DNA from: Candidatus Fimivivens faecavium
GTDB taxonomy: Bacteria > Bacillota > Clostridia > Oscillospirales > Ruminococcaceae
DNA: 58,943 nt
Direction of reading: 5' to 3'
Assembly (NCBI GenBank): GCA_018716105.1
Contig: DVKH01000029.1
Location: 1 to 58,943 of the forward strand
Shown: in pieces, positions 45,125 through 55,088 of the stretch
Layout of the letters: each line of letters begins with the position of its first letter
Numbering within the stretch: the stretch's first letter is position 1
The notes under the pieces: generated by a model
What the model was told of the DNA's origin: nothing
Database searches by the model: none
What the model saw: only the letters and a program-made list of their open reading frames with translations
Program-made: the position numbers and the translations under genes

Positions 45125-47194
45125 TTAGAGCACATACCGATAATAGAGCCCCCTGGTCCTCTCCCCTGGAAACGCCGGCGCCGCCCCGCCGCTGTAGGCC
45201 CTGACGGCCGCTTCGCATTCCCTCTGCGTTTCGCCGGTAAAATAAAGCGTCAGGAAGTCGAAACCCTGAAATTCGTCCAGCCGGTCGGCCAGATAGAGCG
45301 CAACGGAATTGAACAGTTCGGAATACTGCCCTCCTGCACACCGCACCGAAAACCGCACGCCCTTGCGGTCGGTGAGGAATCCGCCCCACCCGCCGCAGCT
45401 CCCGCAGCCGCTCTTCCCCTTGACGGGGCAGTTCCGAAACGCCATCAGCGGAAGAAAGCCATATGCCAGCAGCCCGACCGGCAGAATGCCGCCGAGCTCC
45501 CGCGCCTTTCGAATGTTCAGCTCAAACGAAAGCTCCGCATCGGAAAGCCCAATCCGCTTCGCCTCCCGCAGGGCGAGCGCGTTGGTGAGGTTGAGGCTCC
45601 ATCCGCCCGAAACGGCAAGCCCCGCTTCCCGCGCGAGACGCACCGCCCCGAGGTTTCCCGCCAGCGCCCTCTGCACGCCGAGCGCTCTGACCTTCCGGAG
45701 CTGATCCGCCGCTTTGTCCTCGCCGGTGAACAAAAACCGGGGGATTTCGGCGATCACCTTCTCGGGACCGGTCAGCGCCCCCCGCTCCATCGCTGCCTGG
45801 ATTTCCATAAGCGGCAGGACAAGCTCGTCGCACCGTTGGGTCAATTCCGGCGTGAGCTGGCCGGCCGAGAGCCGCGCGCGGAGCTTCGGTTTTTTCCTCC
45901 CAACCGGCGCGCCCTCCGCCTTCGGAAGCGCATCCGCCCGAAACGCATGGGACCGTACTTCGCCGCGAAGGGAGAGGAGCTGTTCCACCGCCTCGCGCCG
46001 AAGGGCGTTGAGCGCCGCCGCCGGGAGCATCAATCCCTCGCCGATCCGGCACTCTGCTTCCTCGAGGAAAAACGGCGTTCCGCCCATCTTCGAAAGGCTT
46101 TCCCGCGCACGTTCGGGGGCCGTAGGCTTACTCAGCGCCGTTTGCGGCGCTTCCCCGGCCGTTTCGGCGCGGTTGCCGTCCCGGTCGGCGAGAACGAGCC
46201 GGGCCGGCTTCCCGGCCTCTGCCGTCAGCTCTCCCCGGACCGGAACCAGAGGGGTTTCCCGGTCGTAGAGACGCGAAAGCTCTCCGAGGACGTTCTTGGC
46301 CGAAACAACATCCTCCTTCTCCCGAATGCCGAACATGGACTGATCGCGCTTCCCGTCGAAATAGCCGCTGGTGAAACCGCTTCTCGAGAAGACGGAGCGG
46401 AGCGTCCCGAAGTCCGCCTTCTCCCCTTGGATCGCCCGCCGGACCGCCGTCACCGCCGCCGCGACATATTCGGGCCGTTTCATCCGCCCCTCGATCTTCA
46501 GCGACCGGACCCCGAGCCTTGCGAGTTCCGCGACCCGGTCCGCGAGGGTAAGGTCTTTGAGCGAGAGCGCAAACCCCCGTCCGTCCGGCGCGGTGAACGG
46601 CAGGCGGCAGGGCTGGGCGCAGAGCCCCCGGTTGCCGCTCCGCTCGCCGAGCATCGAGGAGAGATAACACTGTCCCGACACGCTCATACAGAGCGCGCCG
46701 TGGACGAACACCTCGGTCTCGATCCCGCATTCGGCCGTGATCCGTGCGATCTCGCCCTTTTCGAGCTCCCGCGCGAGCACTACCCGCTGGAACCCCATCT
46801 CCGCCGCGAGCTTCGCGCCGGAGAGGTTGTGCACCGCAAGCTGGGTGGAGGCATGGAGCGAAAGGCCGGGCGCGCATTCCCGCACGATCGCCGCTATCCC
46901 GAGGTCCTGCGCAAGCACCGCGTCCACCCCGATCCGGCAGGCCGTCTCCACCGCGCGGACCGCCTCCGCCCGTTCCTCCTCAAATAGAAGGATGTTGAGC
47001 GTCTGGTAAACCTTTGCGCCGCGCTGATGGCAGTATTCGACGGCCCTTTCCAGTTCCGCGCCGTCGAAGTTTGAGGCGCCCCGCCGGGCGTTGAGCGCCT
47101 TCGAACCGAGATAAACCGCGTCCGCGCCGCAGCGAACCGCCGCCACAAGCGCGTCGAAGCTTCCCGCCGGGGCCAGGATTTCCGGTTTTTGCAT
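45125..47194 (-). CDS. U32 peptidase family protein with C-terminal DUF3656-type region
   Basis: 689 residues. The N-terminal half has the U32 core: EILAPAGSFDALVAAVRCGADAVYLG in two parts, the motif EVFVHGALCMSVSGQCYLSS near residue 163, and RGLCAQPCRLPF with the cysteines that probably bind an iron-sulfur cluster. The second half continues in the DUF3656-like collagenase region and ends with another cysteine group, CPVKGKSGCGSCGG near residue 591. Relatives include the RlhA and YhbU/YrrN-type enzymes that modify 23S rRNA C2501 or process collagen-like substrates; which applies is not decided. It follows udk by 15 bp. Confidence 0.88.
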   Translation of the reverse strand: MQKPEILAPAGSFDALVAAVRCGADAVYLGSKALNARRGASNFDGAELERAVEYCHQRGAKVYQTLNILLFEEERAEAVRAVETACRIGVDAVLAQDLGIAAIVRECAPGLSLHASTQLAVHNLSGAKLAAEMGFQRVVLARELEKGEIARITAECGIETEVFVHGALCMSVSGQCYLSSMLGERSGNRGLCAQPCRLPFTAPDGRGFALSLKDLTLADRVAELARLGVRSLKIEGRMKRPEYVAAAVTAVRRAIQGEKADFGTLRSVFSRSGFTSGYFDGKRDQSMFGIREKEDVVSAKNVLGELSRLYDRETPLVPVRGELTAEAGKPARLVLADRDGNRAETAGEAPQTALSKPTAPERARESLSKMGGTPFFLEEAECRIGEGLMLPAAALNALRREAVEQLLSLRGEVRSHAFRADALPKAEGAPVGRKKPKLRARLSAGQLTPELTQRCDELVLPLMEIQAAMERGALTGPEKVIAEIPRFLFTGEDKAADQLRKVRALGVQRALAGNLGAVRLAREAGLAVSGGWSLNLTNALALREAKRIGLSDAELSFELNIRKARELGGILPVGLLAYGFLPLMAFRNCPVKGKSGCGSCGGWGGFLTDRKGVRFSVRCAGGQYSELFNSVALYLADRLDEFQGFDFLTLYFTGETQRECEAAVRAYSGGAAPAFPGERTRGLYYRYVL

Positions 47195-47209
47195 ATTCCT
47201 TTTCTCTCC

Positions 47210-47860
47210 TTATTCTTCCAGCCGCCGGACGGGTTGTCCCGCAGATAAATGTCCCTCAATCCGCCGTTCGATCAGGTCGAGGGCAACCCTGTTCTTCCCT
47301 CCCTCGGGCACCACCACATCGGCAAACCGCCGGGAGGGTTCCACAAACCGGTCGTGCATCGGCTTTACCGTCGAAAGGTACTGCTCCATCACCGAACGGA
47401 GCGTCCTCCCCCGCTTTTCGACGTCCCGCTTGATTCGCCGCAGAAGCCGCACGTCCGCATCGCAGTCGACAAAGATCTTGATGTCCATCAGCTCCCGAAG
47501 GCCCGGGTCGTGGAGGGTCAGGATCCCCTCGACCAAAATCACAGGCGCCGGTTCGATTCGGACCGTCTCCCGGCTTCTCGTGTGGAGGCTGTAGTCATAG
47601 ACTGGGCATTCAACCGCCCCGCCCGCGCGGAGCGTTTTGAGCTGTCGGATCAACAGCCCGGTTTCAAATGCGTCCGGATGGTCGTAGTTGAGTTTCGCGC
47701 GCTCCTCAAACGGGAGCTCCGCGTTGCTTTTATAGTAATTATCATGATAGACGACGCAGATATCGCCCCCGAAACGCTCTTTGAGTTTTTTCGTCAGGGT
47801 CGTTTTTCCCGAGCCGGTTCCGCCTGCAACCCCGATAATCATCGCGCCCTGTTCGTCCAT
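47210..47860 (-). CDS. udk: Uridine kinase
   Basis: Phosphorylates uridine and cytidine in pyrimidine salvage. From ATG 47860 the protein has 216 residues, with P-loop GVAGGTGSGKTTL near residues 11-23, YHDNYYKS, LNYDHPDAFET, YDYSLHTRS and VEGILTLHD. AGGAAAGG is eight bases before this ATG, whereas the GTG at 47869 would overlap it. In several Firmicutes udk lies next to U32 peptidase genes, as here. Length is normal. Confidence 0.93.
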   Translation of the reverse strand: MDEQGAMIIGVAGGTGSGKTTLTKKLKERFGGDICVVYHDNYYKSNAELPFEERAKLNYDHPDAFETGLLIRQLKTLRAGGAVECPVYDYSLHTRSRETVRIEPAPVILVEGILTLHDPGLRELMDIKIFVDCDADVRLLRRIKRDVEKRGRTLRSVMEQYLSTVKPMHDRFVEPSRRFADVVVPEGGKNRVALDLIERRIEGHLSAGQPVRRLEE

Positions 47861-47942
47861 GCGTTTCACCTTTCCTGTTCCGGCGTTTTGTAATATCTTA
47901 ACTGAAAATCGGCGCGTTTCGCCAACCGTCCCCGATGCGAAA

Positions 47943-47966
47943 GGCCGGGCGGCGAGCCGCCCGGCC
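47943..47966 (-). terminator. Terminator of the glycogen operon
   Basis: GGCCGGGCGGC (47943-47953) and GCCGCCCGGCC (47956-47966) form an 11-bp perfect stem with a two-base loop in the minimal reading, followed on the minus strand by TTTCGC. It lies 22 bp past the glgA stop. Confidence 0.65.
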
Positions 47967-47988
47967 CTGAACAGTCCGAAGCAATGTG

Positions 47989-49401
47989 TCAGGAAACCAG
48001 CTTTTCGTAGAGCCGGATGTATTGTTCCGCCGCCGGTCCCCAGCCGAAGTCGAGGCTCATCGCGCGGCGGATCAGGCCATCCCAGGCTTCGCGGTCTTCG
48101 TACCCGGCGAGCGCGCGCCGGACGGCCCCAAGCATATCGTGGGCGTTAAAGCTCTCGAAGGTATAGCCGCAGCCGCCGTCCCCGGCGTCCGCCACCGTGT
48201 CGCGCAGGCCGCCGGTTTTCCGGACGATTGGAATCGTCCCATACCGCATTGCGATCATCTGCGCAAGGCCGCACGGCTCGGTCAGGGACGGCATCAGGAA
48301 GAGGTCCGCCCCGGCATAGATGCGGTGCGACAGCTCCGGCCGAAAGCCGACCGTCGTCGAAACCCGGCCAGGGTAGCGGCCCGCCGCCTCGGCGAAGAAC
48401 CGCTCGTGCTCCTCGTCCCCGGCGCCGAGCAGCACAAAGGAACAGCCCATCTCAATAAGCTCATCAAACGCATACCGCACCAGATCGATCCCCTTTTGTC
48501 TGGTCAGGCGCGTCACCATCGCGATCAGAGGGCGGTCCCCCTGTTCCAGGCCCGCCGCCTTTTCGAGTTCGCGCTTTGAAACCTTTTTCCCGCCGAGGTC
48601 GGCCGGGCTGAAGTTCTGATAGAGCGCCGGGTCCGACGCGGGGTTGTAGAGCCGGGTATCGATGCCGTTGAGGATGCCGGAGAACTTCTGCCGGTTCTCC
48701 CGCAGCAGCCGGTCGAGCCCAAAGGCGTACCACGGGTCGAGCAGCTCGACCGCATAGCTCGGGCTGACCGTCGTCACGAGATTCGATTGTTCGACCGCCG
48801 CCTTCATCAGGTTGCAGCTGCCGTGGTATTCGACCATTCCAAGCTGGAACTCCGGGACGCCGAGGACGTCTTCGGCGAAATCCATCGAGAACTTCCCCTG
48901 GAACTGAATGTTGTGGATGGTGAAAACGGTTGAAATCGGCCGGTGAACCGCGCTGCCCCGGTAAAAAAGATTGAGATAAGCCGGTATCATCGCCGCCTGC
49001 CAGTCGTTGCAGTGGATGATGTCGGGCTTAAAATCGATGTGGAACAACATCTCAAGCGCAGCCTTTGAGAAAAACGCAAAGCGTTCCCCGTCGTCGAATT
49101 CGCCGTACAGCCGGCCGCGGCTGAAATAATAGTCGTTCTGGAGGAAATAAAACACCACGCCGTCATAGGTCAGGCGGTAAACCGCGCAGTCCTGAATCCG
49201 CCAGGAGAGCGGCACCTGAAACCGGGCGATGCATTCCATCTGGCTTCGCAGTTTGGCTGGAACGGTGTCGTAAAGCGGCGTCACCACCCGGCAGGCCGCA
49301 TGGCGGTTGCGGATCGCCTTTGGAAGCGAACCGGCGACGTCCCCAAGCCCCCCGGAAGAAGAAAATGGAACCGCCTCGCTCGCAGCATATAGAATTTTCA
49401 T
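47989..49401 (-). CDS. glgA: Glycogen synthase (ADP-glucose, GT5)
   Basis: 470 residues from ATG 49401, eight bases after GGGGGG. The ADP-glucose site is in the N-terminal SSSGGLGDVAGSLPKAI, with the family segments PDIIHCNDWQAAMIP, TIHNIQFQG and NGIDTRLYNP. The C-terminal half has TRLTRQKGIDLV and the nucleotide-binding PSLTEPCGLAQMIAMRYG. It adds glucose from ADP-glucose to the growing alpha-1,4 chain. It is last in glgB-glgC-glgD-glgA. Confidence 0.96.
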   Translation of the reverse strand: MKILYAASEAVPFSSSGGLGDVAGSLPKAIRNRHAACRVVTPLYDTVPAKLRSQMECIARFQVPLSWRIQDCAVYRLTYDGVVFYFLQNDYYFSRGRLYGEFDDGERFAFFSKAALEMLFHIDFKPDIIHCNDWQAAMIPAYLNLFYRGSAVHRPISTVFTIHNIQFQGKFSMDFAEDVLGVPEFQLGMVEYHGSCNLMKAAVEQSNLVTTVSPSYAVELLDPWYAFGLDRLLRENRQKFSGILNGIDTRLYNPASDPALYQNFSPADLGGKKVSKRELEKAAGLEQGDRPLIAMVTRLTRQKGIDLVRYAFDELIEMGCSFVLLGAGDEEHERFFAEAAGRYPGRVSTTVGFRPELSHRIYAGADLFLMPSLTEPCGLAQMIAMRYGTIPIVRKTGGLRDTVADAGDGGCGYTFESFNAHDMLGAVRRALAGYEDREAWDGLIRRAMSLDFGWGPAAEQYIRLYEKLVS

Positions 49402-49458
49402 TGTAAGTACCCCCCTCGTCGGCAGATCAAATGTCATTGGCGGCCGATTCCCCGCCGG

Positions 49459-50583
49459 CTATACAACGCTGTTTTTTCCGATGACGACCGGATATGTTTC
49501 AAATCCTGCAAGGGTCCTGCGCTCCTGAATCAGGCAGTTTCGGTCGACAATCCCATAGGAAAGCGACGCATTCGGCCCGATTTCGGTCCCCCGCATGACG
49601 ATCGAATTGCGGACCACCGCGCCTTTCGCAATCTTCACCCCGCGGAAAATCACGGAATGCTCGACTGTCCCCTCGATGATGCAGCCGTCCGCCACCAGCG
49701 AATTTGAGATGTTCGCCTCAAGGCCGTATTTGACCGGCGGCTCGTCGCGGACCCGCGTGAGCACCGGCCCATACTGGCGGAACAGCTCCTCCCGAACCTC
49801 CCGGTTCAGAAGATCCATGTTCGCCTTGTAGTAGGAAACAATATTCTGCACCCTCGCGCAGTAGCCGTCCAACCGGTAAACCCGCATGTCGAGATCGCCG
49901 CATCTTCCCTGAATCAGGTCCTGGATCAATGAAAACCGGCTGTGGCTGTAAAGGTCCTCGATCTGCCGGAGCAGAAGGTTTTTCTCGATCACCACCACCC
50001 CTAGCGACCGAAGGCAGGGCCCCTGCCATTTTGGCGAGATCGCGATGTCGGTGATGTGATCGTCCCCGTCCGCGGTCAGCACGAGCGCCCGCTCGCCGAG
50101 GTCCTCCCGGGAGCGGACGGTGTTCGCCACAATGGTAAGGTCCGCGCCGCTCTGCGCGTGCCGCTCGATCACCGCGTCGAGATCGAAGGAGGTCACGATA
50201 TCCGCGTTCGCGAGAACAACATAGGCCGCCTCGCACTTGCGGATATAGCCCTGGTAGGTCGCGAGCGATTCGATTTCCCCGCGAAACGCCCCGCTTCCCG
50301 ACTGGTGCAGAAACGGCGGCAGAAGGGTAAGCCCTCCGTTTTTCCGCGCGAGGTCCCAGTCGCTCCCGTTTCCGAGATGGTCCATCAGCGATTCATATTT
50401 ATTCCGGGTGATGACTCCAACATCCCAGATACCCGCATGCACCATACCCGACAGGATAAAATCAATCATCCGGTACCGGCCCCCAAACGGGATCGAGCCG
50501 ACCGTCCTCTTTTCAATTAAAACGCCCATCTGCTCGTTGTCGCCGCCCGGCAGGATAATCCCAAGCGCCTTATTCTCTCTCAT
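49459..50583 (-). CDS. glgD: Glucose-1-phosphate adenylyltransferase subunit GlgD
   Basis: 374 residues. A paralogue of GlgC that forms mixed tetramers with it in Gram-positives and is thought to have lost or reduced catalysis. The usual GlgC opening G-G-x-G-x-R/K-L is replaced by ILPGGDNEQMGVLIEKR, so the ATP-binding glycine loop is degenerate. IPFGGRYRMIDFILSGMVHAGI and the left-handed beta-helix repeats in the C-terminal third (IIEGTVEHSVIFRGVKI) remain. It starts 20 bp after glgC. Confidence 0.93.
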   Translation of the reverse strand: MRENKALGIILPGGDNEQMGVLIEKRTVGSIPFGGRYRMIDFILSGMVHAGIWDVGVITRNKYESLMDHLGNGSDWDLARKNGGLTLLPPFLHQSGSGAFRGEIESLATYQGYIRKCEAAYVVLANADIVTSFDLDAVIERHAQSGADLTIVANTVRSREDLGERALVLTADGDDHITDIAISPKWQGPCLRSLGVVVIEKNLLLRQIEDLYSHSRFSLIQDLIQGRCGDLDMRVYRLDGYCARVQNIVSYYKANMDLLNREVREELFRQYGPVLTRVRDEPPVKYGLEANISNSLVADGCIIEGTVEHSVIFRGVKIAKGAVVRNSIVMRGTEIGPNASLSYGIVDRNCLIQERRTLAGFETYPVVIGKNSVV

Positions 50584-50603
50584 GTGCTCACCCGCTTCTT
50601 TGT

Positions 50604-51845
50604 TTATATCCCGTCCTCAGCCGCATCCTGCCCCGCATTGGCGGGGAGATCGGCGCTGACCATCGCGCCTGCCGGAACCGCCGTCCCGCCCGCGACTGTC
50701 ACGCCGCTCGAGATGACGGTGATCCCCCAGGCGTCCCGGTTCTGGGATTCCTCCGGCCTCTCGCCGATCCGGCAGCTTTCCCCGATCGCCGCGCCCTCCG
50801 CGACAATCGAATATTCGACGACCGCACCGGCGCGGACCACCGCGTTCGGCATCAGAACCGACCCGTGGACCGACGCCCCCGCCTCAACCGTTACCCCGGC
50901 GAACAGGACCGAAAAATCGACCTCGCCGTCGATCTCGCAGCCCTCGGAAATCATTGAATCGCTGACAACCGCGTTCGGCCCCAGGTGGTGGGGCGGAAGC
51001 GCCGGATTTCTTGCATAGATCTTCCAGCCCGGGTCGTAGAGCGCGAGGGGGACGTTCGGGTTCAGGAGGTCCATGTTCGCCTCCCAGAGCGAATCGATCG
51101 TCCCGGCGTCCTTCCAATAGCCGTCGAACCGATAGGCGTAAAGCCCCGCGCCTTCGGCGAGCATCGAGGGGATGATGTCCTTCCCGAAATCATGGGAGGA
51201 AAGGCGTTCGGCCTCGTCCTCGACCAGCTGTTTCCGGAGCTTCTCCCATGTGAAGATATAAACGCCCATCGAAGCGAGGGTGCTTTTCGGCTCGCGCGGC
51301 TTTTCCTCGAACTCGAGGATCCGTCCCGTCTCGTCGGCGGTCATGATCCCAAAGCGCGAAGCCTCGTCCCGCGGCACCTCCAGCACTGCGATGGTGCAGT
51401 CGGCGTTTTTCTCCTTGTGGAACCGAAGCATCTTCGAATAGTCCATCCGGTAGATGTGATCGCCCGAAAGCACTGCAACATAATCAGGCTGATACCGGTC
51501 GACGAAATTGATGTTCTGATAGATGGCGTTGGCCGTCCCAGTATACCAGTCTGAACCGGAGCTTTTCTGGTACGGCGGCAGGATATGAACCCCGCCGTTC
51601 ATCCGGTTGAGATCCCACGGCTGGCCGTTGCCGATGTATTCGTTGAGTTCCAGCGGCTGATACTGTGTCAGAACCCCGACCGTATCAATGCCGGAATTGA
51701 CGCAGTTTGAAAGCGTGAAATCAATGATCCTGTATTTCCCTCCGTAGGGCACAGCCGGTTTTGCGAGGTTTTTGGTCAGCGCAAAGAGCCGCGAACCCTG
51801 CCCGCCCGCGAGCAGCATCGCGATCCACTCCTTTTTATATGCCAT
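50604..51845 (-). CDS. glgC: Glucose-1-phosphate adenylyltransferase (ADP-glucose synthase)
   Basis: 413 residues. Makes ADP-glucose from ATP and glucose-1-phosphate, the regulated step of glycogen synthesis. The catalytic loop [33 protein letters not shown], given here in part, spans residues 11-43; further motifs are NQNINFV-type sugar site, [11 protein letters not shown] and [10 protein letters not shown]. The C-terminal part is a beta-helix followed by an Ala/Asp-rich tail. It overlaps glgB by 11 bases. Confidence 0.95.
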   Translation of the reverse strand: MAYKKEWIAMLLAGGQGSRLFALTKNLAKPAVPYGGKYRIIDFTLSNCVNSGIDTVGVLTQYQPLELNEYIGNGQPWDLNRMNGGVHILPPYQKSSGSDWYTGTANAIYQNINFVDRYQPDYVAVLSGDHIYRMDYSKMLRFHKEKNADCTIAVLEVPRDEASRFGIMTADETGRILEFEEKPREPKSTLASMGVYIFTWEKLRKQLVEDEAERLSSHDFGKDIIPSMLAEGAGLYAYRFDGYWKDAGTIDSLWEANMDLLNPNVPLALYDPGWKIYARNPALPPHHLGPNAVVSDSMISEGCEIDGEVDFSVLFAGVTVEAGASVHGSVLMPNAVVRAGAVVEYSIVAEGAAIGESCRIGERPEESQNRDAWGITVISSGVTVAGGTAVPAGAMVSADLPANAGQDAAEDGI

Positions 51846-53823
51846 CTTCTTCCCGCCCCCTTATTCTACCCTGATTTCTGGTTTTTGCCTTTTGTTCTGC
51901 GGTCTTTGAAGCCGCCTTTACGGCTGGCTGGTCTTCCTCCCAGCGGACGGCGAAAAACACCGCCGAAAGCGGCGGGACCGTCACCGAAACCGACCAGTCC
52001 TTCCCGTGCATCGGAATTTCTTCGGCAGTAACCGGTTCCGGGTTTCCCGCTCCGGTACCGCCGTACTGCGTGCTGTCGGAGTTGAAGAGCTCCGTCAGCG
52101 TCCCCGCTCTCGCGAGGCCGATCCGATACCCTTCCCGCAGCACCGGTGCGAAGTTCAGAAGACAAACCACGCCGTCCCCCTTCTCCCCCCTGCGCAGGAA
52201 GCAGAGGATGTTCTGGGTGTTGTCGTCGAGCACCAGCCATTCAAACCCCTCCCAGCCGTCGTCGATCTCCCAGAGCGCGGGCGTTTCGAGATAGAGGCGG
52301 TTGAGGTCCCGGACATAGTCCTGAAACCGCCGGTGCGACTCATAGCCGAGCAGCAGCCAGTCGAGTTCCTTCCGGTAGTCCCACTCGATGAACTGCGCCA
52401 GCTCGTTCCCCATGAAGTTCAGCTTTTTGCCGGGATGCCCCGTCATATACCCGAGGAAGGCCCGCGCGCCCGCAAACTGCTTCCAGTAGTCGCCCGGCAT
52501 CCGGCCGATCAGCGACCGCTTCCCATGCACCACCTCGTCGTGGCTGACGGGGAGGATAAACCGCTCGGAATAAGCGTAGAACATCCCAAAGGTCAGTTTA
52601 TCGTGATTGTACGCCCGATAGACCGGGTCGAGCGAAGTATAGAACAGCGAATCGTTCATCCAGCCCATGTTCCATTTAAAATCGAACCCGAGCCCGCCGA
52701 CCGCCGCCGGGCCTGTGACCATCGGCCAGCTTGTCGATTCCTCCGCGATCAGCATAACGTCCGGACAGCTTTTGTGGACGGCGGTGTTGAGCGCGCGGAT
52801 CAGTTCCACCGCCTCAAGATTCTCCCGGCCGCCCTCTCGGTTCGGCGTCCAATCGCCCGGCCGCCTTCCGAAATCGAGATAGAGCATCGCAGCGACCGCG
52901 TCCATCCGAAGGCCGTCGATGTGATACCGCTCGGCCCAGAACAGCGCGTTCGATATCAGGAAGCTCCTGACCTCGGGCCGGCCGAAGTCGAATACCCGCG
53001 TGCCCCACTGGTTCTGCTCCCCTTTTCGGGGATCCGCGTATTCAAACAGCGGCGCGCCGTCAAACTCAAACAGGCCGTGCGCATCCTTTGGGAAATGGCC
53101 GCCGACCCAGTCGAGTATGACCCCGATGCCTGTCCTGTGACAGATATCGACAAATTTCATGAAGTCCTGCGCCGTCCCGTAGCGGGAGGTAGGCGCGAAA
53201 AATCCAGTGATCTGATATCCCCACGACCCGTCATAGGGGTGTTCCATCACCGGCAGGAGTTCAATATGGGTATAGCCCATCCGGGCCGCATAGGCCGAAA
53301 GCTCTGCCCCGAGCTTTTCATAGTCAAAATAGTTTCCGTCCGGATACCGCCGCCAGGAACCCAGATGCACTTCATAGATATTCACCGGGCGGGCATGCGG
53401 GTTCTCCGTCCGGCGGCGCGCCATCCATTCGGCGTCGCCCCATTCATAGCCCTCGAGCGGCTCATAAGCCGACGCCGTCTCGGGCGGGCGCTGCGCGTGG
53501 AACGCAAACGGATCGGCCTTGAGCAGAATCCGGCCGTCCGCCGTCTCGATTGAGTATTTGTAAAGGTCAAAACGCTTCCGGCCCGGGGTGACGCATTCCC
53601 AGACCTCCCCGTCGTTTTTCCGTTTCATCGGGTTTTTCGTCCGGTCCCAGGCATTAAAATCGCCCACGACTGAAACCGAGCGCGCCCGCGGACACCAGAC
53701 GCGGAACACCGTGGCAAAGCCCCGTCCCCGTCTGACCGGGTGTGCGCCCAGAAAGTCCTGGGCATGAAAGTTCGTTCCCTCATGGAACAGATAGAGCGGA
53801 AGATCGCTGCTGCTTTTTGCCAT
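51835..53823 (-). CDS. glgB: 1,4-alpha-glucan branching enzyme (GH13)
   Basis: 662 residues from ATG 53823, nine bases after GGAAGG. The N-terminal CBM48 domain is followed by the GH13 barrel: [21 protein letters not shown], the nucleophile aspartate in [13 protein letters not shown], the acid glutamate in [11 protein letters not shown], and [14 protein letters not shown] with the third carboxylate. It makes the alpha-1,6 branches. The C-terminal tail is Lys/Ala/Gln-rich and slightly longer than the family core. It is the first gene of the operon, so branching, ADP-glucose supply and elongation are made together; no glgP is in the window. Confidence 0.95.
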   Translation of the reverse strand: MAKSSSDLPLYLFHEGTNFHAQDFLGAHPVRRGRGFATVFRVWCPRARSVSVVGDFNAWDRTKNPMKRKNDGEVWECVTPGRKRFDLYKYSIETADGRILLKADPFAFHAQRPPETASAYEPLEGYEWGDAEWMARRRTENPHARPVNIYEVHLGSWRRYPDGNYFDYEKLGAELSAYAARMGYTHIELLPVMEHPYDGSWGYQITGFFAPTSRYGTAQDFMKFVDICHRTGIGVILDWVGGHFPKDAHGLFEFDGAPLFEYADPRKGEQNQWGTRVFDFGRPEVRSFLISNALFWAERYHIDGLRMDAVAAMLYLDFGRRPGDWTPNREGGRENLEAVELIRALNTAVHKSCPDVMLIAEESTSWPMVTGPAAVGGLGFDFKWNMGWMNDSLFYTSLDPVYRAYNHDKLTFGMFYAYSERFILPVSHDEVVHGKRSLIGRMPGDYWKQFAGARAFLGYMTGHPGKKLNFMGNELAQFIEWDYRKELDWLLLGYESHRRFQDYVRDLNRLYLETPALWEIDDGWEGFEWLVLDDNTQNILCFLRRGEKGDGVVCLLNFAPVLREGYRIGLARAGTLTELFNSDSTQYGGTGAGNPEPVTAEEIPMHGKDWSVSVTVPPLSAVFFAVRWEEDQPAVKAASKTAEQKAKTRNQGRIRGREEDGI

Positions 53824-53845
53824 GATGCACCACCTTCCCGGTTTC

Positions 53846-53874
53846 ATTTTAACAGCTCAGAGGGGGGTTTTCAA
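53846..53874 (-). promoter_or_regulatory. Promoter of the glycogen operon
   Basis: On the minus strand TTGAAA (53869-53874), 17-bp spacer, TAAAAT (53846-53851). The leader to glgB would be only about 15-20 nt. Confidence 0.55.
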
Positions 53875-53929
53875 GATACGGGTTGCACAAACCGCCCCTC
53901 CGCGCTTTGACCTGCGCGGCTTGCGTTTA

Positions 53930-54025
53930 TCATTTCTGCACCGCGGCGATGCGGTCCGCCGGCAGCCCGTCCTGTTCCAGAAAGTATTTTAACCCCCGCG
54001 GCGCAAAAACTCCGTCGAAACGCAT
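53930..54025 (-). pseudogene. Small ORF or gene remnant between glgB and the exporter genes
   Basis: An ATG-initiated 31-codon frame on the minus strand reads MRFDGVFAPRGLKYFLEQDG and then LPADRIAAVQK. It has protein-like composition and third-position GC, but no ribosome binding site and it begins just after the terminator at 54042-54071. It could be the tail of a decayed gene or a chance frame. I do not recognise it. Confidence 0.25.
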
Positions 54026-54041
54026 AGACCCAAAACAAAAA

Positions 54042-54071
54042 GCGGGGACGCCTTCAAACCGGCGTCCCCGC
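54042..54071 (-). terminator. Terminator of the ABC-2 exporter operon
   Basis: GCGGGGACGCC (54042-54052) and GGCGTCCCCGC (54061-54071) form an 11-bp perfect stem; on the minus strand TTTTTG follows. It is six bp beyond the stop of the last permease gene. Confidence 0.85.
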
Positions 54072-54077
54072 CCTGTC

Positions 54078-55088
54078 TCAGGATAACCCCGCCATCAGCC
54101 GCAGAAGCCACCACGACGGCGTCAGAAAGCGCAGAACCGGGAGCGGCCCAGGCAGATAGGCCGGATCGATCACCGCGCCGGAGAGAAAAACAGACCCGAG
54201 CAGCAGCGCGGGCAGCGCGCAGTATAGAACGCTCCTCGCCCGCCCAAGCCGCGCCGCAGCCAACGCCGCCCCGGAAGACAAGAAGGCGAGCAGCGCCAGC
54301 ATCGCCGCGCGCGCCGTTACCGAGTAGACGCTGTAGCTCACAAAACAGCCGAACAACAAATCGGCGGCGGCCAGCATCAGCAGCGTGCAGACGCTGCGCG
54401 CGAAAATGGGGGCGGAGCGCGCCTGCCAGACGCGCCCGCTGATCTTTCCCAGCAGATCGTATGCGCGGGCGCTCTGTTCCTCCTCGGGCGAGGCGAGAAT
54501 CGCCCCCGCGAACGCCGCCGTGATCAGCGCCGCGTAGAGGAGCGGCTGCGCGCCGCTTCCCGCGTAGTCCGCGAGCGCATCTTCCGGGGCGCTCCCCTCG
54601 GCCTTGAGGATGATCCCTATCCCGACGCCGCCGTCGACGGCCACGCCGGCCGCGGAGAGCCCCTTCCGCTCCAAAAACGCCGCGGCCGTCTGTTCAAGCG
54701 AAGCTCTCTGCACTTCGGAGAAAACCACCTCGTCGAGAACCGGCCGGAGATACGACCCTTCCCCGGAAACCGCCGTCACGGAGCCGTCAGCGCCAAACAC
54801 ATAGCCGCAGTGGAACCGCCCTGTCAGGACGCCCCGTTCCAGCGCGTCCCGATCCGGGACTTCAAAAAACGCGAGGTTTTCGTGTTCCGCGAGAAGGCGG
54901 ATCACCGTTTCCCCGTCCCCGCCCTCTTCCGCGAGCAGGCCGACCGTAAAACCGGCGGGGGCGGGGCCCGGCAGCAGGAACGCAAGCGAACCGGTCAGGA
55001 AGAGGACCAGCGCCGCGCCCACGAGAAACCGCCGGGAGAACAGGCGGGCCCCCAGCTCCTTCCGGAACAAAAGCGCAAAAAAGCTCAT
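54078..55088 (-). CDS. ABC-2 type transporter permease
   Basis: 336 residues from ATG 55088, which overlaps the previous stop as ATGA. N-terminal hydrophobic helix near 22-42, a long extracellular loop to about 180, then five or more hydrophobic segments. This is the layout of ABC-2 type exporters (NatB/YhaP-like), in which the loop between TM1 and TM2 is large. The longer open frame to 55286 runs into the upstream gene and is not used. The substrate is unknown. Confidence 0.8.
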   Translation of the reverse strand: MSFFALLFRKELGARLFSRRFLVGAALVLFLTGSLAFLLPGPAPAGFTVGLLAEEGGDGETVIRLLAEHENLAFFEVPDRDALERGVLTGRFHCGYVFGADGSVTAVSGEGSYLRPVLDEVVFSEVQRASLEQTAAAFLERKGLSAAGVAVDGGVGIGIILKAEGSAPEDALADYAGSGAQPLLYAALITAAFAGAILASPEEEQSARAYDLLGKISGRVWQARSAPIFARSVCTLLMLAAADLLFGCFVSYSVYSVTARAAMLALLAFLSSGAALAAARLGRARSVLYCALPALLLGSVFLSGAVIDPAYLPGPLPVLRFLTPSWWLLRLMAGLS

